DNA from: CAILHX01 sp036561085
Lineage (GTDB): Bacteria > Pseudomonadota > Gammaproteobacteria > Burkholderiales > Methylophilaceae
Length of the DNA stretch: 5,755 nucleotides
Assembly: GCA_036561085.1 (NCBI GenBank)
Contig: DATBPY010000158.1
Span: 1-5,755 of the forward strand
Direction of reading: 5' to 3'
Shown: positions 1-4,274 of the stretch, in pieces
Numbering within the stretch: the first letter of the stretch is position 1
How the letters are laid out: each line of letters begins with the position of its first letter
Notes under the pieces: model-generated
The model's input: only the letters and a program-made list of their open reading frames with translations
What the model was told of the DNA's origin: nothing
Databases searched by the model: none
Translations under genes and position numbers: made by a program

Positions 1-77
1 TCCGCAACCGAGACGCCCGCCTCGTGCTCCTTCAATATTTCGATGATCTGTTCTTCTGAAAAGCGGTTGCGCTTCAT
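1..77 (-). CDS. IS3-family transposase OrfA, N-terminal fragment
   Basis: The first 25 codons read MKRNRFSEEQIIEILKEHEA followed by GVSVA. This is the familiar start of the helix-turn-helix OrfA proteins of IS3/IS407-type elements, which bind the element ends and are normally joined to OrfB, the DDE catalytic part, by a programmed frameshift. The gene runs off the left edge of the window, so it is partial by position; whether the element is intact cannot be told. An AGAGGACCAG stretch just upstream of the ATG offers a purine-rich ribosome binding site. The family call is firm because the N-terminal signature is very characteristic; the exact element cannot be named from 25 residues. Confidence 0.85.
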   Translation of the reverse strand, partial: MKRNRFSEEQIIEILKEHEAGVSVA

Positions 78-141
78 GCTCTGGTCCTCTTGCTGGCCCA
101 GAGCGAACTTCAAACTGGATTAAGCCCAAGGGGCAAGGTCA
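1..141 (-). mobile_element. IS3-family (IS407-like) insertion sequence, partial: one end only
   Basis: The minus strand reads from a TGACCTTGCCCC tip at 141 leftwards, through about 64 bases of leader, into a transposase orfA start at 77. A TGACC tip followed by a C-rich stretch is typical of IS3-family ends of the IS407 kind. The likely terminal inverted repeat covers roughly 115-141. The rest of the element lies outside the window, so neither the second end nor a target-site duplication can be checked. The tip lies 78 bases beyond the stop of the neighbouring membrane-anchored protein gene, and transposase transcription runs away from that gene. The exact tip base is inferred from family habit. 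Confidence 0.72.
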
Positions 142-219
142 ATTTACCCGGTCGGTCCCACGAATGCTTTCCACAATCGGCGTCCGGCAAAGCCGCAACA
201 TGAACTGTACCTGAGTTCG

Positions 220-843
220 TTACGCCGCGTTCTTTGCGGCCGCGGGCTTCTTCTGCTTCCCGCCGAAGTACCAAATACCAACAACCCCAGCGAATAGGGC
301 CACCAGAATCATCCCATATAGCACTACGCTTTTGCCTAGCTGTTGACCCACTGCAAATGGGAATTGGGAGACATATTTCTGACCATGGTCGTCCTCAACC
401 GTCACGATACCGATGAATTTTCCGTTCTCTGGAAAGGTATGCTCGAAGGTCAGCGTACCCGTCGGATATTTCTTTGGAGGGAAATAGGCGATGCTAACGG
501 CGTCCAAGGCGGCTTTGTTCGCCAGCTCCGCATCCGACAAGAACGGGAGACCGTTCATCTGCGTATGGGTTCCATCATCCTTGATGAGCCGGATTTCGGT
601 GAGCATGTTGCGGAGCTCGGGTTCTTGCATGTCAAGAGCGACAACCGTTTGCCCAGCGTTGGGAACATCGTCACAAAACTCATCCCGAGAATTTTGCGGC
701 TGGTATCCAGTGAAGAACATGATATCCTTGCCAATTCGCAGGACACATCTATTGTCTACCATGCCTACGCCACCATGGGCGTATGCGCCCGACGTAAGCA
801 AAACCGTGGCTAACAGCCACGCAGCTAATCCACGAACCATCAT
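220..843 (-). CDS. secreted, C-terminally membrane-anchored protein of unknown function
   Basis: The 207-residue protein starts at the ATG at 843, placed 8 bases after a GGAGG. An in-frame TTG at 858 lies before that site and is not the likely start. Residues 1-22 form a signal peptide ending AYA, so the mature protein begins HGGVG. Two cysteines follow (Cys33, Cys57), flanking a segment with FFTGYQPQ (residues 43-50); they could form a disulfide or bind metal. Residues about 130-165 resemble the beta-rich end of FixH/YtkA/CopC-like periplasmic domains, with a TGTLTFEHTFPENG stretch. Residues 172-193 form one transmembrane helix followed by a Lys/Ala-rich tail, so the protein should sit in the inner membrane with its body in the periplasm. 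I have a vague memory of similar uncharacterised proteins in nitrifiers and other copper-using proteobacteria, but I cannot name a function. It lies 70 bases downstream of the LysR gene on the same strand and may be co-transcribed with it. Confidence 0.85.
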   Translation of the reverse strand: MMVRGLAAWLLATVLLTSGAYAHGGVGMVDNRCVLRIGKDIMFFTGYQPQNSRDEFCDDVPNAGQTVVALDMQEPELRNMLTEIRLIKDDGTHTQMNGLPFLSDAELANKAALDAVSIAYFPPKKYPTGTLTFEHTFPENGKFIGIVTVEDDHGQKYVSQFPFAVGQQLGKSVVLYGMILVALFAGVVGIWYFGGKQKKPAAAKNAA

Positions 844-851
844 TTTCAGAC

Positions 852-856
852 CCTCC
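852..856 (-). promoter_or_regulatory. ribosome binding site deciding the start at 843
   Basis: GGAGG on the minus strand lies 8 bases before the ATG at 843. It lies inside the longest possible ORF, which begins at a TTG at 858, and so argues that translation starts at 843. A second ATG directly follows at 840, with a spacing of 11. Confidence 0.75.
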
Positions 857-913
857 AAAATTGTTTCTCCACTGGCGTTTATTGCTCTGACCAGAAAGCT
901 TCGGCATTTTTGA

Positions 914-1930
914 CTAGCTTTTACGGGCTATCATAGGAACGACCTTCGAGACGCGAGATGATCCGCGCTGCAACATTCCGGACTTGATCCCGCCTTGCGC
1001 ATCGACATGTTGGCCCTGGGCATCTTGGTTGTCTCGGTATCGCGCGTCCTCCGCATCCCAACTGTGTGTTGCAGCGAAGTCGATGAATTCCTTGAGGGCA
1101 CCACCTTTTCGTTCACGCTGCCAAATGAGTCCAACTTCCCGAAAGATGCAAAGGTCCGTGACTCGCACTTGCTTTATGGTTGGGATCTCAAATTGACCCG
1201 GCACAAAGGCCAGGCCTACTCCAGCCGCAACAAGCGCCAGAGCCATGTCATCGCGATCAGTCTTATATGCCACCCGTACCGCTACGCCTTGGGATGCAAG
1301 CAGATTGGTTACGTCTTGCAGTCCAGGATAGCCCTCCGACAAAATGAAAGGTTCGTTATTCAGATCGCCAAGGGTCACGGCCTTCCGTTTCGCGAAGCGA
1401 TGATCCTCTCGAACGGCCAGCATGTACGGCATTTTGAAAAGTACGCGGCTGGCGGCCTTAGGTTCCTTGCCGTTGAAGATCGTCAGCACCGCATCGAGCT
1501 CGTGCCCGGGAGCGAGCCCCAACAATTGAGCGCATTGGCACAATGCGTTGCTTTCACTATCGACAGCCTCAATGGGCACATGCGGCTTAGCGAGACGAAA
1601 AGCGCTCACCAGTCTAGAAACACGCTCGCTAAAAAGCGACCGTACAATTCCGATTCTTAGAGGCCTTCGATTGGCAATCGCTTCGAACTCCATTTTCACA
1701 GTATTGCATTTTTGTAGAATTTCCTTAGCCGCTTCGAGTAACCGCATTCCTTCCGGGGTCGGGACTACCACCGTGTGCTGCCGGTCAAGTAATTGGGTAT
1801 CGAGTTCAGCTTCGAGCTTTGCGATGCTAGCCGAGATCGCCGGCTGTGATACATCAATTCGTTCAGCGGCTTTTGTGAACCCGCCGGCCTCGACGACCGC
1901 AATAAAGTGCTTAAGCTGATAAATCTCCAT
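914..1930 (-). CDS. LysR-type transcriptional regulator with extended C-terminus
   Basis: The 338-residue protein is a cytoplasmic LysR-type DNA-binding regulator. Residues 1-60 carry the winged helix-turn-helix, with the family's AAERIDVSQPAISASIAKLE at residues 21-40. Residues 90 to about 291 form the two-lobed effector-binding domain, beginning RPLRIGIV, with ILSEGYPG in the middle and ALALVAAGVGLAFVP near the end. The effector cannot be read from the sequence. Normal family members end near residue 290-300; here a polar tail of about 47 residues (292-338) rich in Asp, Gln and Arg follows. The start is the ATG at 1930, with a weak AGG seven bases upstream. LysR regulators often control a neighbouring gene. 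The membrane-anchored protein lies directly downstream on the same strand, and no divergent strong gene faces it on the other side, so a role in controlling its own operon is the simplest guess. Confidence 0.93.
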   Translation of the reverse strand: MEIYQLKHFIAVVEAGGFTKAAERIDVSQPAISASIAKLEAELDTQLLDRQHTVVVPTPEGMRLLEAAKEILQKCNTVKMEFEAIANRRPLRIGIVRSLFSERVSRLVSAFRLAKPHVPIEAVDSESNALCQCAQLLGLAPGHELDAVLTIFNGKEPKAASRVLFKMPYMLAVREDHRFAKRKAVTLGDLNNEPFILSEGYPGLQDVTNLLASQGVAVRVAYKTDRDDMALALVAAGVGLAFVPGQFEIPTIKQVRVTDLCIFREVGLIWQRERKGGALKEFIDFAATHSWDAEDARYRDNQDAQGQHVDAQGGIKSGMLQRGSSRVSKVVPMIARKS

Positions 1931-1999
1931 TTATAAACCTATTCGTTGCGCTCGGCGGCGACAAGTTCACCGCCGTTCGGCGTGATCACACTTTGGTGA

Positions 2000-2027
2000 G
2001 TTTTATTCGCTGAACTGAAGGGGTCAA
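2000..2027 (-). promoter_or_regulatory. candidate sigma-70-type promoter for the LysR gene
   Basis: On the minus strand a TTGACC (2022-2027; five of six to consensus) is followed after 16 bases by TAAAAC (2000-2005; four of six). This leaves a leader of about 65 bases to the LysR start. The palindrome GTGATCAC at 1982-1989 falls just past the predicted transcription start. This is prediction by eye only. Confidence 0.4.
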
Positions 2028-2192
2028 CGGCCTCCGTCGAGAAGCGCGTTGGTGACGGTTGCGGTCTCGTTACTGCCAGCGGTTCCAGTTTCTAAGCTCA
2101 TCGCATTACCTCTTTAAGCCATATTGTCACTCGTATCGGAGGCAGGGCTTGACTCACGCGTCCTCAGTTTGCGGACTCCAGGAATGCTACAT

Positions 2193-2250
2193 TTGGCGGA
2201 CGACAAGGGGAAATCGTTTGTTTTTATCATGGATCGAAAGCACTTATGAC
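2193..2250 (+). repeat. coding-like fragment, copy 1 of a degenerate direct repeat
   Basis: The plus strand has AGGAA (about 2180-2184), then eight bases later a TTG-started frame of 18 codons reading (M)ADDKGKSFVFIMDRKHL, closed by TGA at 2247-2249. It aligns without gaps to 4137-4194, at a constant offset of 1944 bases. Nineteen bases from 2201 match at 17 positions, an 8-base GATCGAAA recurs at the same distance, and TTATG recurs again after that. Because the offset is a multiple of three and both copies read in the same frame, an origin from one gene start is plausible. I do not recognise the parent gene. Confidence 0.4.
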
Positions 2251-2415
2251 CCTAGCTTGAACCCACTGTCGTCATCTTCGTATCGGCCGAAGACAATTCC
2301 CAAGTGGCAAAAACGAGTTCAACTGATCGAACGGCTAAATGCTCGCTTGGCTGCGGCAAGTTCGGTTACACCAGACGCGGTATTTGAGCCTGCCAGTGTA
2401 GCATTTGGCGCGTAG
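2218..2415 (+). CDS. possible small hypothetical protein (65 aa), weakly supported
   Basis: A TTG at 2218 lies 7 bases after AAGGGG (2205-2210), and the frame stays open for 65 residues to a TAG. The open frame itself extends back to about 2056 with no better start. The C-terminal half looks more protein-like than the rest (QKRVQLIERLNARLAAASSV, then TPDAVFEPASVAFGA), with a possible amphipathic helix. There is no signal peptide, membrane segment or recognised domain. It overlaps the coding-like fragment at 2193-2249 in a different frame, so at most one of the two is translated today. It could equally be the tail of a decayed gene or a chance frame; no homologous family came to mind. Confidence 0.25.
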   Translation: MFLSWIESTYDPSLNPLSSSSYRPKTIPKWQKRVQLIERLNARLAAASSVTPDAVFEPASVAFGA

Positions 2416-2484
2416 ACGGATACCATCGGCATGCGCTTCTCGTTTGTTCATCGGGCCAACCCCAGGTCATCTTTGGCTAGCTCG

Positions 2485-2988
2485 TTAGTGCTTGCCATCC
2501 TCGGCTAACGTGGGGTCTTCCTTAGGCGCCGTATCATCTTGTTCGACCATGAATTCTATCGGAACGCTGTGCAGCTTCTCGAACACGAGAGTACCATTGA
2601 CCATCGTATCGGCCACTAAGGCCTTTGTAATCTTACCGAATTTGAATTGATACGCGGTCGGTGGCAGTTCAATGCTTCCATGTGGCATGATAACGAGACC
2701 TTCTCTGAATGGCTGCGAAGTGAAATGGCCGTTGTTTTCAGTCAACTTATACAAGACGCCGGTTCCCGCGCCCTCGATAGTGGCGCCCAAGAGACGTTCC
2801 GGCTCATCCCCATCATTCTGAATTTCGATGATGCAGGAATATGTCCCAGGCGACCCTGCGGCTGCCTCACGAACCCAAGGATGACCGATCTTCAACTTGC
2901 CAATAACCACTTGATGCGCCGAGCCGGGCGAAGAAACTCCTATTGCTAGAACGACAGCTAAAGCGAATTTAGACAAACGAACCTTCAT
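2485..2988 (-). CDS. PCu(A)C-family periplasmic copper chaperone-like protein lacking the usual ligands
   Basis: The 167-residue protein begins at the ATG at 2988, seven bases after GGAGG; a GTG at 3012 precedes that site and is unlikely. Residues 1-24 are a signal peptide ending GSA. The mature protein follows the PCu(A)C pattern: GHPWVREA (35-42), a YSCIIEIQNDGDEPERLLGA stretch (50-69), GSIELPPTAYQF (104-115) and a closing beta strand (133-148). Members deliver Cu(I) to the CuA site of cytochrome oxidase in the periplasm through an H(M)X10MX21HXM motif. Here the first His aligns with Tyr80/Lys81, the middle Met with about Ser91, and the final His-x-Met with Gln114-Phe-Lys116. Classical copper binding is therefore unlikely. 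An acidic tail of about 20 residues ends in DGKH. The upstream lipoprotein gene on the same strand is 182 bases away. Function could be structural, ligand binding of another kind, or metal binding through other residues such as His25, His36 and His88. Confidence 0.82.
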   Translation of the reverse strand: MKVRLSKFALAVVLAIGVSSPGSAHQVVIGKLKIGHPWVREAAAGSPGTYSCIIEIQNDGDEPERLLGATIEGAGTGVLYKLTENNGHFTSQPFREGLVIMPHGSIELPPTAYQFKFGKITKALVADTMVNGTLVFEKLHSVPIEFMVEQDDTAPKEDPTLAEDGKH

Positions 2989-2995
2989 AGCAGTT

Positions 2996-3000
2996 CCTCC
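2996..3000 (-). promoter_or_regulatory. ribosome binding site deciding the start at 2988
   Basis: GGAGG on the minus strand, extended to GGAGGAA, stands seven bases before the ATG at 2988. This makes that ATG, not the GTG at 3012, the start of the PCu(A)C-like protein. The shorter start also gives a normal signal peptide beginning MKVRLSK. Confidence 0.8.
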
Positions 3001-3123
3001 CGCTTTGACCACAACGGGCTTGTCTTACATGGCCCACGCTGCGAATTAAGTAGAACGCTTGGCTTGGCGGCTACGGTGCAACCGAATGCCGATAAGATCG
3101 ACACCTCAACGCCATGTCCAAAC

Positions 3124-3152
3124 AGAAAATTTCGAGTCTGACTCTTAGACTC
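3124..3152 (-). terminator. candidate intrinsic terminator after the lipoprotein gene
   Basis: Eighteen bases past the lipoprotein stop, the minus strand has GAGTCT, a seven-base loop, AGACTC, then GAAATTTTCTGTT. The six-bp stem is perfect but modest in GC, and the T-run is short and separated from the stem by four bases, so strength is doubtful. If it works, the PCu(A)C-like gene downstream needs its own promoter within 2989-3123; I saw no clear one. Confidence 0.35.
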
Positions 3153-3170
3153 AGCCAGATCGAACATTTT

Positions 3171-3785
3171 CTAGTTAAGCGGGAGTTCTTTGCAATTTTC
3201 GATCACCGCATATTTGGTGTCCGGCGGAATCGTCTTCACAATAAGGATCCCCTCAGAAACGCTTTCTATATTGCCGCGATCACCGGTCCCTGTATCAAAC
3301 GTAACTTTGAAATTGAACTTATCTGCCTCTGGGCCGCCAGTCGGGTTGTTTGTGGCGAGCGGAATAAGGGCAAACCCTACATCGTCGAGCTTCTCGCCCT
3401 TGCGAATATCGGTTGCCATGATGTATTTCACACCGAGCGCCTTCCCAATTCTCGGATCCGGATTCACAAAGCGGCGGATCCAACTGTACACATTTTTCTC
3501 TAAGGTTTCCGGATCGGATTGATTCACGTATAAACGCAGCGGATCAAAGTAAAAACCGGCGCCATTTTTAGAATTATCTACTGAGTCTATTTTAAACAGA
3601 CCAAAGGCTTCATCAGTTTTTGCTTTTTCCTCGATGCCGCCTTCGGTGACATATCTAGTGCACATTCCGACCTGATGGTAGGTGATGGTTGTATGAGTAT
3701 CGGAACCCCTGCTGCATCCAGATAATGCAATCGACCCCAAGACCAGAAAGGGGATAGACAAAATCGCTACATTAGACGGTTTCAT
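3171..3785 (-). CDS. putative lipoprotein of unknown function
   Basis: The 204-residue protein starts at the ATG at 3785, with AGAG about seven bases upstream. Residues 1-23 are a lipoprotein signal peptide, with the lipobox LSGC at 21-24, so Cys24 should be lipidated. The next residues are Ser and Arg rather than Asp, which suggests sorting to the outer membrane in a Gram-negative cell. The mature part has no membrane helix. It holds two further cysteines (Cys42 in HQVGMCTRY and Cys198 in IENCKEL), one near each end, which could form a disulfide closing the fold. Other landmarks are FYFDPLRLYVN, a YSWIRRFVNPDPRIGKALGV segment and FNFKVTFDTGTGDRGN. I do not recognise the family. It is the first of two exported minus-strand proteins before the PCu(A)C-like gene, which hints at a shared envelope role but proves nothing. 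Confidence 0.8.
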   Translation of the reverse strand: MKPSNVAILSIPFLVLGSIALSGCSRGSDTHTTITYHQVGMCTRYVTEGGIEEKAKTDEAFGLFKIDSVDNSKNGAGFYFDPLRLYVNQSDPETLEKNVYSWIRRFVNPDPRIGKALGVKYIMATDIRKGEKLDDVGFALIPLATNNPTGGPEADKFNFKVTFDTGTGDRGNIESVSEGILIVKTIPPDTKYAVIENCKELPLN

Positions 3786-3900
3786 GGTGTTCTCTTTTGG
3801 TGAGTTGGTTTGTCTGCAGCCGGCGCCTGAGAAAGTTTTGGAGTTTTCATTAGAGGAGGACTTCTGGGTTCACCGTGGCCAAAGAAGTGAAGACAGAAAT

Positions 3901-3921
3901 CCGCCGCGGATAAACCGGCGG
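3901..3921. repeat. inverted repeat, 6-bp arms
   Basis: CCGCCG (3901-3906) and CGGCGG (3916-3921) are perfect arms around a nine-base loop. The hairpin spans the TAA of the short GTG-started frame at 3875-3913. There is no T-run after it on either strand, so it is not a standard terminator. Confidence 0.45.
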
Positions 3922-3941
3922 TATAGGGAGCTTGTTGGGAC

Positions 3942-3976
3942 GGGGAGCGGGGCATTCCCTCTTGCTATTGCTCCCC
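3942..3976. repeat. inverted repeat, 7-bp arms
   Basis: GGGGAGC (3942-3948) and GCTCCCC (3970-3976) are perfect complements with a 21-base spacer. The long spacer suits either a larger RNA structure or a two-half operator; no T-run follows. Confidence 0.45.
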
Positions 3977-4059
3977 ACACATAGCTTCCGATCTTTGGAC
4001 GGATCGAAGAAATGGTTCAATTGTTGCAGCAGCAAATTAGGATCCCTCCCTGGAAACGC

Positions 4060-4088
4060 GGTTCCGATCTCTTAGTGAAGTCGGAACC
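4060..4088. repeat. inverted repeat, 8-bp arms
   Basis: GGTTCCGA (4060-4067) and TCGGAACC (4081-4088) are perfect eight-base arms around a 13-base spacer, about 190 bases before the monooxygenase start. This symmetry could be an operator for a dimeric regulator or an RNA hairpin. It is the strongest dyad in the window. Confidence 0.5.
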
Positions 4089-4136
4089 CAATAAGAGCCC
4101 AAGGAATTTAGGCCCCAACAGCGGAATCATCTAATG

Positions 4137-4194
4137 GGGATGAGCGACGAAGGGAAATCGTTTAAAGAGATCGACGATCGAAAATAGTTATGGC
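4137..4194 (+). repeat. coding-like fragment, copy 2 of a degenerate direct repeat
   Basis: An ATG at 4140 opens a 15-codon frame, MSDEGKSFKEIDDRK, closed by TAG at 4185-4187. It aligns base for base with 2193-2250 in the same frame; ten of 18 aligned codons encode the same residue (shared core D, GKSF, I, DRK, L). Beyond the stop the frame continues without another stop into the monooxygenase at 4275, so the fragment is in frame with it but separated by the TAG. No good ribosome binding site precedes this ATG, unlike copy 1. Confidence 0.4.
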
Positions 4195-4274
4195 GCACCG
4201 CATGCTTCCAATTAAACAATCCGCGCGCCGGGCAACATCGACCGGGTCGCGGGAGTATTCGCGGATATGGCCTG

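Larger units (their letters stand above)
1931..2484. other. 554-base gap: LysR promoter region, small palindromes and weak ORFs
   Basis: No convincing gene is seen. The part nearest the LysR gene holds a 6-bp inverted repeat, CGGCGG/CCGCCG (1953-1958 and 1970-1975), a small CGCC-GTTC-GGCG hairpin (1971-1982) and the palindrome GTGATCAC (1982-1989). These could be operator or leader elements, since LysR proteins usually regulate their own promoters. Farther right on the plus strand lies an open frame ending at 2415, and within it, in another frame, a short coding-like fragment at 2193-2249. No terminator with a clear T-run was found for the PCu(A)C-like gene, which ends at 2485. Confidence 0.6.
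3786..4274. other. 489-base divergent intergenic region with inverted repeats and small ORFs
   Basis: This lies between the minus-strand lipoprotein and the plus-strand monooxygenase, so it must carry both promoters, but no clear -35/-10 pair stands out. It contains three perfect inverted repeats (3901-3921, 3942-3976, 4060-4088), a purine-rich AGAGGAGGA (3852-3860) with only a 12-codon GTG-started frame 14 bases beyond it (3875-3913), a 40-codon plus-strand frame from ATG 4012 to TAA 4134 (starting MVQLLQQQIRIPPWKRG) and, five bases later, the repeat fragment at 4140-4187. TTCCGATCT occurs twice (3986-3994, 4062-4070). None of the small frames has a good ribosome binding site at normal spacing. 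Confidence 0.5.

Noticed and set aside
185..195. CGGC-AAA-GCCG hairpin after the membrane-anchored protein gene
   Set aside because: The stem is only four base pairs and has no T-run, so it is not a credible terminator.
343..913. Long plus-strand open frames over the membrane-anchored protein gene
   Set aside because: They are opposite-strand shadows; the minus-strand gene has the signal peptide, membrane helix and ribosome binding site.
995..1919. Plus-strand open frames across the LysR gene
   Set aside because: They are antisense to a clear LysR coding sequence with conserved domains; no independent start signals or protein features.
2455..2477. GCCAA/TTGGC inverted repeat after the PCu(A)C-like gene
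   Set aside because: Five-bp arms with a 13-base loop and no T-run are expected by chance.
3850..4035. Minus-strand open frame of 61 codons upstream of the lipoprotein (TTG start with a GGGAGGG before it)
   Set aside because: The purine-rich site is at fair spacing, but the protein is Pro/Arg/Lys-rich without a domain, and the stretch is better explained by inverted repeats and purine-rich DNA. Kept only as a weak possibility.
4012..4134. Plus-strand 40-codon frame starting MVQLLQQQIRIPPWKRG
   Set aside because: It looks somewhat protein-like and ends five bases before the repeat fragment at 4140, but it has only a weak GAAGAA as ribosome binding site and crosses the 4060-4088 dyad. Not enough to call a gene.
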